This document shows, piece after piece, positions 54,151-61,402 of a stretch of DNA of 64,000 bases (its first letter is position 1; each line of letters starts with the position of its first letter). This DNA is from Arthrobacter sp. YN (GTDB lineage: Bacteria; Actinomycetota; Actinomycetes; Actinomycetales; Micrococcaceae). The stretch spans positions 2,294,001-2,358,000 of the forward strand of contig NZ_CP022436.1 in assembly GCF_002224285.1 (NCBI RefSeq), read 5' to 3'. A program made the position numbers and the translations under genes. A model generated the notes under the pieces. The model did not search any database. It was given only the letters and a program-made list of their open reading frames with translations, and was not told where the DNA came from.

Positions 54151-54160
54151 GGATATATCC
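54151..54160. promoter_or_regulatory. Palindrome GGATATATCC upstream of the second TetR gene
   Basis: A perfect 10-bp palindrome 24 bp before the ATG at 54185. CTTTAGACA occurs both near 54098 and near 54167, flanking it. Possible autoregulatory site. Confidence 0.35.
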
Positions 54161-54184
54161 TGTCTCTTTAGACATGGAGGATTT

Positions 54185-54808
54185 ATGACTGCGGCGATGG
54201 GAAAGCCCTCTTCGACGAGCCTCCGGGAGCGTCGTCGAGAGCAAACACGAAGCGACTTAGCCGATGCCGGCCTGGAAATCATCTCTGCCGAGGGAGTGGA
54301 CGCTGTCACTATCGACAGATTGGCCATGCAGGCAGGGATGTCTCGCGGTACGGTCTACGCGCATTTCGAGGGCGGCCGCGATGAAGTGCTCCAAGAGGCG
54401 TACCGGGCGGTGAGCCGTGAGGTCGTCAGCACGGCCCAGAGACTTACGGATTCTGCCACCACATGGCGCGAACGGGTCATGGCGTATGCAAGAGCCATGG
54501 TAGCGCTGACGGAAGATCATCACCGGGGTTACTTCTACAATGTGGCGGGACCGGCCCTGTTTGGCAGTCGCGTCGAACGTGGAGAGGGTTCCTCGGCCAG
54601 CCTCGCGGCAATACGCAAAGAGCTGGTGATCGCGCAGGAGCGTGGGGAAGTTGACAAGGGGGCGGATGCGGACGCAATTTCCGTGCTGCTGATCGGATGC
54701 CTCCGTGAGGGCGGCGTTGAAATTGCCCGCGAGGCCATGAAGCCAGCGAATTTCCTTTCAGCGTTTCAGCGTTTGCTGGATGGCCTGGCACCCAAGGGCC
54801 CAAGTTAG
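54185..54808 (+). CDS. TetR-family regulator, tandem paralogue 2
   Basis: About 207 residues from the ATG at 54185 with a good GGAGG site; the upstream ATG at 54149 lies within the promoter palindrome. Helix-turn-helix: VTIDRLAMQAGMSRGTVYAHFEGGRDEVLQEAY. The C-terminal ligand domain parallels paralogue 1 (YFYNVAGPALFGSRVERGEG versus FFYNISGPNLLGFPADRGRG). Together they separate the two minus operons carrying the shared promoter element. Divergence of the ligand domains suggests that they respond to different intermediates. Confidence 0.9.
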   Translation: MTAAMGKPSSTSLRERRREQTRSDLADAGLEIISAEGVDAVTIDRLAMQAGMSRGTVYAHFEGGRDEVLQEAYRAVSREVVSTAQRLTDSATTWRERVMAYARAMVALTEDHHRGYFYNVAGPALFGSRVERGEGSSASLAAIRKELVIAQERGEVDKGADADAISVLLIGCLREGGVEIAREAMKPANFLSAFQRLLDGLAPKGPS

Positions 54809-54810
54809 GT

Positions 54811-54847
54811 ACCTGTCGTCCACGGCTGGCGCGCGTGGACGACAGGT
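54811..54847. terminator. 14-bp hairpin between convergent TetR and aldehyde dehydrogenase genes
   Basis: ACCTGTCGTCCACG (54811-54824) pairs perfectly with CGTGGACGACAGGT (54834-54847) around GCTGGCGCG. Placed between two converging stops, it can end transcription from both sides. Confidence 0.8.
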
Positions 54848-54869
54848 GACCCGGAGGGTTGGCCGGAGA

Positions 54870-56300
54870 CTATCCGTTGATGATCTGGGGTGCTCCCAGT
54901 TGCTTTAGACCCTCTACACCAAACTCAAGTCCATAGCCCGACTGCTTGGCCCCGCCAAACGGCACGCGCGGGTCTACGGCTCCATGCTTGTTGATCCACA
55001 CGGTTCCGGCCTCGATCCGTGCAGCGACTTCGCGTGCACTGTCTTTATTGGAGGACCAAACAGAGGCGCCGAGGCCGACATCCAGGCTATTGGCCATCTT
55101 AATGGCCTCATCAATACTGGAGTACTTGATGATTGGCAGCGCAGGACCAAATTGTTCCTCGATCACCAATGGGTTCTGGTTGTCGATATCCGCAATCAAA
55201 GTTGTTGGATAGAAGAAGCCAGGCTGGTCGACTTCCGGCTCGCCGCCCAGCAGCACCCTTGCTCCCGATTCCTTCGCCGCCTCCACGAGTCGGGCAACGA
55301 CATCAAACTGTGCCTTGTTCTGCAGCGGGCCGAGTACGTTGTTCTCGTCCAGGCCAATGCCCATCGGCATGTTCTTCGCTACAGCAGTCAGCGCTTCACA
55401 AACCTCCTCGTAGATGTCTTCATGCACGTACAAGCGCTTGAGTGCGGCACAAGTCTGGCCAGTGTTGATGAACGCTCCCCAGAACAGGTCTTCAGCAATC
55501 GCATCGGGGTCGGCGTCCGGGAGCACAATTCCGGCGTCGTTGCCACCCAGCTCCAGCGTTAACCGTTTCACGGTGTCAGCAGAGGAACGGATGATCGCTT
55601 TGCCGGCGGCCGTGGAACCGGTAAACATTACTTTGGCGATGTCCTCGTGGGCGGCGAGACGTTCACCTACATCGCGTCCCCCCGGAATTACTGCCAGCAC
55701 ATCGGCCGGCAGGATTGAGTTGATTACCTCGACCAGCGCAAGCACTGATAACGGAGTCATGCTCGACGGTTTGATGACCACGGTGTTACCCATGCGCAGC
55801 GCTGGGGCCAGCTGCCAGACTGAGATCATCATTGGCCAATTCCAAGGTCCGATGGCACCAACAACGCCAAGAGGCCGGTAAAAGAGTTCTGCGAGGGTGC
55901 CGTTCTCCTCAACAATGGTTTCGACGTCCAGCGTGAAAGATGCCGTCGCCCGCAGCCAGGCGCTGCAGGCCCCGACTTCGAAGCGGGCATTCGGACCGTT
56001 GAGCGGTTTGCCCTGTTCCCTGGACAGCAGCTGGGCCAGCGCCTCGGCATTGGCTTCGATGGCGTCTGCGGCAAGCGTGAGTAATTCGCTGCGTTCTTCG
56101 TGGCCGCGCGCAGCCCAGCCTCGCTGGGCGGCGTGGGCAGCATGGATGGCATCATCCAGCTCAGCGACGCCGGGCTCTGCAACCAAACCGATTTGCTGGC
56201 CCGTGGCCGGATCGTTGATGGGACGCCCGCCGGAAGCCGGTTGGATGGCCTCAAGGAGACTCTCGTAAGTGAACGAGACTGTTTCGAATGTCGTTGTCAT
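54870..56300 (-). CDS. NAD(P)-dependent aldehyde dehydrogenase
   Basis: About 476 residues from the ATG at 56300 (AAGGA in place). Catalytic C284 in FINTGQTC, general base E250 in LELGGND and N154 in GPWNWP are all present, so it should be active. It follows an amidohydrolase and an alpha/beta hydrolase in a minus operon whose promoter element matches that of the kinase/phospho-lyase operon. An aldehyde made by the phospho-lyase is its most attractive substrate, giving a carboxylate for central metabolism. Confidence 0.93.
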   Translation of the reverse strand: MTTTFETVSFTYESLLEAIQPASGGRPINDPATGQQIGLVAEPGVAELDDAIHAAHAAQRGWAARGHEERSELLTLAADAIEANAEALAQLLSREQGKPLNGPNARFEVGACSAWLRATASFTLDVETIVEENGTLAELFYRPLGVVGAIGPWNWPMMISVWQLAPALRMGNTVVIKPSSMTPLSVLALVEVINSILPADVLAVIPGGRDVGERLAAHEDIAKVMFTGSTAAGKAIIRSSADTVKRLTLELGGNDAGIVLPDADPDAIAEDLFWGAFINTGQTCAALKRLYVHEDIYEEVCEALTAVAKNMPMGIGLDENNVLGPLQNKAQFDVVARLVEAAKESGARVLLGGEPEVDQPGFFYPTTLIADIDNQNPLVIEEQFGPALPIIKYSSIDEAIKMANSLDVGLGASVWSSNKDSAREVAARIEAGTVWINKHGAVDPRVPFGGAKQSGYGLEFGVEGLKQLGAPQIING

Positions 56301-56397
56301 GGTGGATTCCTTCATTTCGTGAAAGACGGGTTGAATTTCGGCGCCCCTCCTGCTGGAAAAGCGGATAGGGGGTCTTGGATTTGCCTTGTGCCGGGCC

Positions 56398-57876
56398 CTA
56401 GTGGCCCGCGTTTGCTTCGGCAGCTGCGCGGGCTACCGCTGCGGACATCTCCAGGAATTTGGTCTGTAGCTCGTGTTCGTCGAGGAACGTGAACTCGCCG
56501 CCGGAGATCAATACCCGGCCGTCAACGACGACCAGGTCAACGTCGTTGCTACTTCCTCGGGACAGGAAGCCGGTTAACGGGCGTGCCACGCCAGCGTAGC
56601 GCCAATCGTCAACCCGGACACCCACAAAGTCGGCCCGCATTCCCGGGGCAATCCGACCAATTTTGTCATCCCACGCCAGGGAGACGGCACCGGCTCGGGT
56701 TGCCATCGCCAAGACCGATGATGGCGGAAGGAAAGTGGGGTCACCAGCGGCTTCGTTGTAGCCGAGCCATGCCATCCGCATTGCCTCCGGCATCCCACCG
56801 AGGGGTAGTTCGTCGGTGTCGGTACTGAGGCCAACCGTTAGATTTGCCCGGATAAGGTCGAGGACCCTAACTCGCTGGGAGAGGGTCGCTTCCCCCATTG
56901 CACCGTAACGGGCAGGTGCGTGGGTGACATGAATTCCTGCGGCGACGATCCGCTGGAATTCGTCGTCGTCGAGATATGCAACATGGGCTGCGATCAGGCG
57001 GGGTGATAGCAGCCCGGCGGCAGCGTATCTGTCTACTGGCCTTTTTCCGAAAGCCTTGAGGCTGGCGTCATTTTCGTTTGCCCAGGCTGCGAAGTGAGTG
57101 CCGATCTGCGTGTCATACTTTTCCGCGATCTCCCCAATGCCCTTTAGTAGCTCGTCACTCGCGAGCACAGATCCGAGGACAGAGGGAAGCGGGCGAACCG
57201 TAGGGAGGTTCCGCCGGGAAATGTCCGAAACCATCGTGTCGACGCTTTGCAACACGTGGTCGGTATCTTGAACGCGTACGAATCCGTCAGCCATGGCTAT
57301 ACCGTCGATGGTGAGCATGGAGAGAGCTGCACGAATGCCGGTGGCTTGGGCGGCGCCAACGAGTGTGTCGGTGGAGCCAATGGATCCAAAGTCTGCGACG
57401 CAGGTGGTTCCAGCGCGCAATTGCCACACCAGACTTTGAATCGCAGATATGCCAGCTGCCTCGGGTGGAATCGCCTGCATAAGGCTGCCGAGCCCGGCAA
57501 ACTCCTGAGTGATCGCAGGGATATTACCTCCATGCGCCGTTGGGGGTACTGGGTCGTGGCGATCGTCCAGGTCAAGGCCCCCTGCGGCCGCTACGCGTAG
57601 GGCGCTGAGGCTGTGCCAGTGGTTGTTGACCAGGCCCGGCATGAGCATGAGACCAGAACCGTTCACGTGACGGACTTCGGTTCCATTTGCGGCCAGTTGG
57701 GCTTCGGCAACATCCACTTCAGCGACTCCGCCGAGCGCCGTGATGGTCCCGCCGGCTGTGAGAAGGGAGCCCAGGAGGACGGGCCGCTCAACGTCTCCGG
57801 TATAGATGCAGGCTCCGTCGATACGCATGGCGATGGGGTCAGGTATTTGATCAATAAAGGGGAGAGAATCGGACAT
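56398..57876 (-). CDS. Amidohydrolase of the cytosine deaminase / TrzN-AtzA group
   Basis: 492 residues, different from the Amidohydro_3 proteins. HxH is H86/H88 in GLVNNHWHSL, later ligands are in THFAAWANEND, LIAAHVAYLDD and LSTDTDELPLGG. The C-terminus AVSLAWDDKIGRIAPGMRADFVGV is typical of deaminase/chlorohydrolase-type amidohydrolases. It would hydrolyse a C-N or C-halogen bond on a ring or guanidine-like group. Middle gene of an operon with an alpha/beta hydrolase and aldehyde dehydrogenase; the substrate is unknown. Confidence 0.88.
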   Translation of the reverse strand: MSDSLPFIDQIPDPIAMRIDGACIYTGDVERPVLLGSLLTAGGTITALGGVAEVDVAEAQLAANGTEVRHVNGSGLMLMPGLVNNHWHSLSALRVAAAGGLDLDDRHDPVPPTAHGGNIPAITQEFAGLGSLMQAIPPEAAGISAIQSLVWQLRAGTTCVADFGSIGSTDTLVGAAQATGIRAALSMLTIDGIAMADGFVRVQDTDHVLQSVDTMVSDISRRNLPTVRPLPSVLGSVLASDELLKGIGEIAEKYDTQIGTHFAAWANENDASLKAFGKRPVDRYAAAGLLSPRLIAAHVAYLDDDEFQRIVAAGIHVTHAPARYGAMGEATLSQRVRVLDLIRANLTVGLSTDTDELPLGGMPEAMRMAWLGYNEAAGDPTFLPPSSVLAMATRAGAVSLAWDDKIGRIAPGMRADFVGVRVDDWRYAGVARPLTGFLSRGSSNDVDLVVVDGRVLISGGEFTFLDEHELQTKFLEMSAAVARAAAEANAGH

Positions 57877-57906
57877 CGGATTTCCTGTCAGGAGTGGCCG
57901 GCATGA

Positions 57907-58722
57907 CTACGAGGAGGCTGCTGTGTGAAACCAATCGACAACGTGTTGCGCCATACCTGCGGGATCGGAAAGATGGCCGGAGTGGTCAATATTTGCCATT
58001 TCAAGCAGGACGCCGGAACTAGCTGCCTCTACAACTACTGCCGTACTTTGCCGCAGGTTCTCGGGGCTTAGCCCGCCCCTGATGGCCAGCAGCGGAACAT
58101 GGATTTTTTCCACCTCGTCCTGCATGTCCGGCAGTGCGTCGAGCAACCGCAACTCGGGAACGAAAGACGGGGCGATGGCTTTCATGGCTTCCCAAACCGG
58201 AGTGGTTTTCACAAATTCAACGTCCTCTGCGGTTCCACCAACGATATTGGTGAAGGCATAGGACACCGCGCCGTCGATGTCGCCAGCATCGATGGCGGCT
58301 TGGTAGACCTCAATCTCCTGCGTGAGCATTCCGTTTGGGGGGAGTGGTGGTTCGTAGGCGATGACGCCTGCCAGGCCCCGCATCGTGGCGGCACTCAAGA
58401 GCACCGACGTCGCTCCGAAGGAATGTCCGAACAGAACCGCGTTGCCGCCGGCTTCCTCCATTAGCGCTTGATGGTCCTCAATGATAGTTTGACGCCCATA
58501 GTCGGCGGGAAAGTCGCCTGTGAGGCCTCGGCCCCGGGAGTCAGCCACCCACACCGTGAAGTCATTGGATAGGGCCGAAGCCAGTGGGAGGTATTCCTCC
58601 CCGTCTGCCAACGAGCCGTGTACTAAGACCATCGATGGTCCAGCCCCAAGCTTTCGGAATCCGATCCGCGTCCCGTCCCCGCTTACGACGTAACCCGACT
58701 CAATCGACGTTGCCTCTGACAT
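57907..58722 (-). CDS. Alpha/beta hydrolase
   Basis: About 271 residues from the ATG at 58722, with AAAAGGAG upstream. The nucleophile is S101 in FGHSFGAT; the oxyanion strand is LVHGSLADGEE, and the catalytic His is in NIDHSGHLSDP near the C-terminus. No signal peptide. First gene of the operon hydrolase-amidohydrolase-aldehyde dehydrogenase. It could cleave an ester or amide of the compound handled by this locus. Confidence 0.9.
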   Translation of the reverse strand: MSEATSIESGYVVSGDGTRIGFRKLGAGPSMVLVHGSLADGEEYLPLASALSNDFTVWVADSRGRGLTGDFPADYGRQTIIEDHQALMEEAGGNAVLFGHSFGATSVLLSAATMRGLAGVIAYEPPLPPNGMLTQEIEVYQAAIDAGDIDGAVSYAFTNIVGGTAEDVEFVKTTPVWEAMKAIAPSFVPELRLLDALPDMQDEVEKIHVPLLAIRGGLSPENLRQSTAVVVEAASSGVLLEMANIDHSGHLSDPAGMAQHVVDWFHTAASS

Positions 58723-58757
58723 GATGCTCCTTTTCTTGCAAACAGCTGACTCTGAAG

Positions 58758-58830
58758 AAAAGTGAATCACATCACCAAGCTAAATACTAGACTTAGAGTC
58801 TAGGTTCTATATTTGGATACAATGTGATTC
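58758..58830 (-). promoter_or_regulatory. Shared promoter element copy 2, with nested inverted repeats
   Basis: 58758-58801 aligns to 53207-53250 (32 of 44 identical, ungapped). Inside it CTAGACT (58787-58793) and AGTCTAG (58797-58803) form a 7-3-7 inverted repeat, and GAATCACAT (58764-58772) is repeated inverted as ATGTGATTC (58822-58830). It lies 36 bp upstream of the alpha/beta hydrolase start and is a likely regulator-binding region. Confidence 0.65.
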
Positions 58831-58997
58831 GTGGTAGGGGGTGGACAGAACTGCGGCTGGCCCGAGCCAACAGTCCGGGCGCCACGTTCTATCCGAGAGA
58901 GTCCACTCCGCGTCTCGAAAAAAATGCGGATGGCCCTAGCACGTGTCCCAGTTTGAGTACCTTCGACGCTAGCCGCTTTCAACGGAGTGAGGAATCA

Positions 58998-59093
58998 GTG
59001 CAGTTTCACCATTACGGTTACGTATCCGGGGACCCGCGGGTCCAGCCAGCAGCAGGCGTCGGCATTAACAGGCCAGCTGAACTTCCTGAAGAT
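58998..59093 (+). pseudogene. Truncated N-terminus of a phenol hydroxylase-type FAD monooxygenase
   Basis: A GTG at 58998, with GGAGTG nearby, opens a frame whose first 31 residues (QFHHYGYVSGDPRVQPAAGV, then GINRPAELPE) are the characteristic start of FAD monooxygenases of the phenol 2-monooxygenase / 3-hydroxybenzoate 4-hydroxylase kind. Similarity ends abruptly near 59093, exactly where an arabinofuranosidase fragment on the other strand begins. The FAD-binding GxGxxG is lost. Confidence 0.7.
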
Positions 59094-59442
59094 CGTGCGT
59101 GGCCACGGCCGAAATCGAGGGCACTTCTCCATGCTGGGGCGAGGTGAACGAGGGTGACTCGACGGCGAGTTGGAGAACCTGCCCTTGGGCGTTGGCGGAG
59201 GTGAGCGCGAAGGGGTGGAATGTGGTTTGTTTCCAGGCTGGGCCGTTGGGGCGGGTCATGATGGGCGCGATCACGTTGACGAGTTGGGCGAGGGAAGCGG
59301 CGTGGACCCGGTCTGTGTTGTTAAGCAGTGTGATGAGAAGATCGCCCACAACTACGGCATCGGCGACCGTGTAGAGGTCTTCGAGGAGGGGCGGGGCTTC
59401 GGGCCAGTCGTTGCCTGTTGGGGCGGGGTTCAATGCCCTCAC
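59094..59442 (-). pseudogene. C-terminal fragment of a GH51 alpha-L-arabinofuranosidase
   Basis: The minus strand encodes about 115 residues (open to 59065): GNDWPEAPPLLEDLYTVADA, VVVGDLLITLLNNTDRVHAA, then LAQLVNVIAPIMTRPNGPAW and FHPFALTSANAQGQVLQLAV. This is the end of the GH51 barrel and the start of its beta domain. Both catalytic glutamates and the rest are absent. It is a fragment enclosed between pieces of unrelated genes. Confidence 0.8.
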
Positions 59443-59554
59443 CGATCTTGGTCAGGAAATGAGTGAGCTCATCGATAACCTTGCGAACTGGACAGAGCAG
59501 AGGATGCCACTCGTTGAGGAGGCTCAGAAGAAGTACGACGCAGCCAAGGCCTAA
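59432..59554 (+). pseudogene. Short C-terminal gene fragment of unknown origin
   Basis: An open stretch ends in TAA at 59552. Its translation (NALTDLGQEMSELIDNLANW, then TEQRMPLVEEAQKKYDAAKA) has the charge pattern of a real amphipathic helical C-terminus. No family recognised. It abuts the arabinofuranosidase fragment. Confidence 0.35.
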
Positions 59555-59666
59555 TTCGACCCGGGGGAGCCGGGCGAGTTCAAATCGATTACCCCTCCGG
59601 GATAGAGAAACCGCCCCATCCTGCCGCCACTGCTGATGTGTCGCGGACTCCTGCCAGAAAGACCGC

Positions 59667-60614
59667 CTACGACCCGGCCCGCACCAGATTGTGCAAGACA
59701 CCACCGACCCGAAGAGTTTCAACGTTGGCCCGGATCAAGGCCTCAGCGCCCTGCGGTCTGTTGCCGGCCACGTGCGGAGTGATCAGCAGGTTTTCCACTG
59801 CCCAGAGAGCCGAGCTCCAGGGCAGTGGCTCGTCTCTGGCAACATCAATTCCAGCGACTCTTAGCGTGCCCTCCCGCAGTGCGGACATGAGGGCAGTCTC
59901 GTTAACAGTTGAGCCCCGCCCGACGTTGACGAAGACCGAGCCCTTTTTCAATCGCCCGAAAATCCGGCTGTCGAAAATATCGAGCGTCTCCGGCGACGCG
60001 GGCAGGATCGAAATCAGAATGTCCGTCAATGGCAGTAGCTCCTGTGCCTCCTTCGGTGAAACGACTTCGTACCCGGATCGCATCCCTGGCCGGCTTGCCA
60101 CCCCGGTTACATTTGCCCCGAGAAGTGTCAGCATCGGCGCCAGCTTGGTTGCTATGGATCCAAAACCCCAGATGAGCACATTGCTGTCCGAGAGCGTGAA
60201 CTTGGCTGCGGATTCAGATGCCGCTTGCTGACGAATGTACTCCTGGTCCCATACCCGCGCCTTCTGCGCCTCATGAAGCCGGTCAAAGCGCCGAGTACAT
60301 GCAAGCAAGAGCGCGAGAGTGTGCTCGGCCACCGGGGAATCGTGAAGCGATCGCCCACCGCAGATCCAAACGGAAGGGTCAAAACCAGCAGCAAGAACAA
60401 CATCGGGTCCGGAGGCCAGCGCCTGAACCAGCCTGACTTGGTGAAGGCTCTGGGCCGCCAAAGCAAGTAACGCTGGGGGATTCTGCCATGCGACCAAGAC
60501 ATCAGCGTCACGATGTTCAACAGGGATGGCGCTGTTGACATCATAGGTGTGGAACGTATCTCCAGGGCTGCCGATCTCAGACAGGGCGATGGTGGATGGA
60601 ATAAGAATTTTCAT
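59667..60614 (-). CDS. D-isomer-specific 2-hydroxyacid dehydrogenase
   Basis: About 315 residues from the ATG at 60614. NAD-binding GFGSIATKL lies mid-protein; catalytic residues are Arg in NVGRGSTVNE, Glu in RDEPLPW and His in ITPHVAGN. The N-terminal catalytic domain is short, as in the GyaR/phosphoglycerate-dehydrogenase-like branch. It reduces a 2-keto acid or oxidises a D-2-hydroxy acid in the cytoplasm. It is divergent from a GntR regulator across a 68-bp gap with nested inverted repeats. Confidence 0.9.
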   Translation of the reverse strand: MKILIPSTIALSEIGSPGDTFHTYDVNSAIPVEHRDADVLVAWQNPPALLALAAQSLHQVRLVQALASGPDVVLAAGFDPSVWICGGRSLHDSPVAEHTLALLLACTRRFDRLHEAQKARVWDQEYIRQQAASESAAKFTLSDSNVLIWGFGSIATKLAPMLTLLGANVTGVASRPGMRSGYEVVSPKEAQELLPLTDILISILPASPETLDIFDSRIFGRLKKGSVFVNVGRGSTVNETALMSALREGTLRVAGIDVARDEPLPWSSALWAVENLLITPHVAGNRPQGAEALIRANVETLRVGGVLHNLVRAGS

Positions 60615-60651
60615 GTGATCCGCCTCATAAAACAGATGTATTACCTCTTGT

Positions 60652-60680
60652 CGTCTACTTGTTAGACGTATAGAGTCTAA
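60652..60680. promoter_or_regulatory. Nested inverted repeats, probable GntR operator
   Basis: CGTCTA (60652-60657) and TAGACG (60663-60668) form one inverted repeat; TTAGAC (60662-60667) and GTCTAA (60675-60680) form a second that overlaps it. They end two bases before the GntR start at 60683, in the gap to the divergent dehydrogenase, so binding would block both promoters. Confidence 0.7.
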
Positions 60681-60682
60681 GC

Positions 60683-61402
60683 ATGCAGACATCAGATGAG
60701 TCCAGTAAGCAGCGAAGATATTTGACGGTCGCTCAAGACCTTCTGACTGCCATCAACAAGGGTGATTATGCGCCGGGGGAGCGGTTGCCGGCCCACAGTG
60801 ATGTTGCAGTCAAGTATGAGGTCTCACGTCCGACGGCCCGTGAGGCTTTCCTTGCACTGGAGATTATTGGTGCTGTCGAAGTCCGCCATGGGGATGGCAC
60901 CTTTGTGCGGCGTGTGGTTCGAGTGGGCGGGACGGAGGGATCCCCGTTGGATGTGCCTCCCCGGGAGCTGATAGAGACCCGGTTGAGCATTGAACCGGTG
61001 GCTGTGAGTTTGGCGGCGGGCCGGATAAAGGCGGATCGGGTGGAACGCCTTGAAAAATACTTGGAACGCCAGGCGGAACTGGTGGACGACGCAAACTCGG
61101 TTGCAGAGTTCGTCGCTCTCGGCCTGCAATTCCATTCAGATCTTGCACCTGGGTGCGGCAACTCGCTCCTGGCAGGAGTGATTGAGCAATTGGTGAATAT
61201 CGAGTCTCACCCTCTGTGGGTGCTAGTAAACCAGCAAGGCTTGCCGGATCCGCAATCCCGACAAATCCAGGTAGATGAACATCGGGCTGTCCTTAAAGCG
61301 GTCAAAGATGGCGACGGTGTCGCAGCCGGCGATGCCATGCGTGACCATCTCGGTCACCTCGACCAGTTCATGTTCACGAAAGGCGGTAATACTCATGTCT
61401 GA
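60683..61402 (+). CDS. GntR-family (FadR/FCD) transcriptional regulator
   Basis: 239 residues. The winged helix is LLTAINKGDYAPGERLPAHSDVAVKYEVSRPTAREAFLALEIIGAVEVRHGDGTFVRR. The FCD domain follows (RLSIEPVAVSLAAGRI, LQFHSDLAPGCGNSLLAGV, DEHRAVLKAVKDGDG, MRDHLGH), with histidines that could bind a metal and a carboxylate effector. It overlaps the next gene by eight bases and starts beside its probable operator, so it likely controls both the divergent dehydrogenase and the cyclic-amide operon behind it. Confidence 0.9.
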   Translation: MQTSDESSKQRRYLTVAQDLLTAINKGDYAPGERLPAHSDVAVKYEVSRPTAREAFLALEIIGAVEVRHGDGTFVRRVVRVGGTEGSPLDVPPRELIETRLSIEPVAVSLAAGRIKADRVERLEKYLERQAELVDDANSVAEFVALGLQFHSDLAPGCGNSLLAGVIEQLVNIESHPLWVLVNQQGLPDPQSRQIQVDEHRAVLKAVKDGDGVAAGDAMRDHLGHLDQFMFTKGGNTHV

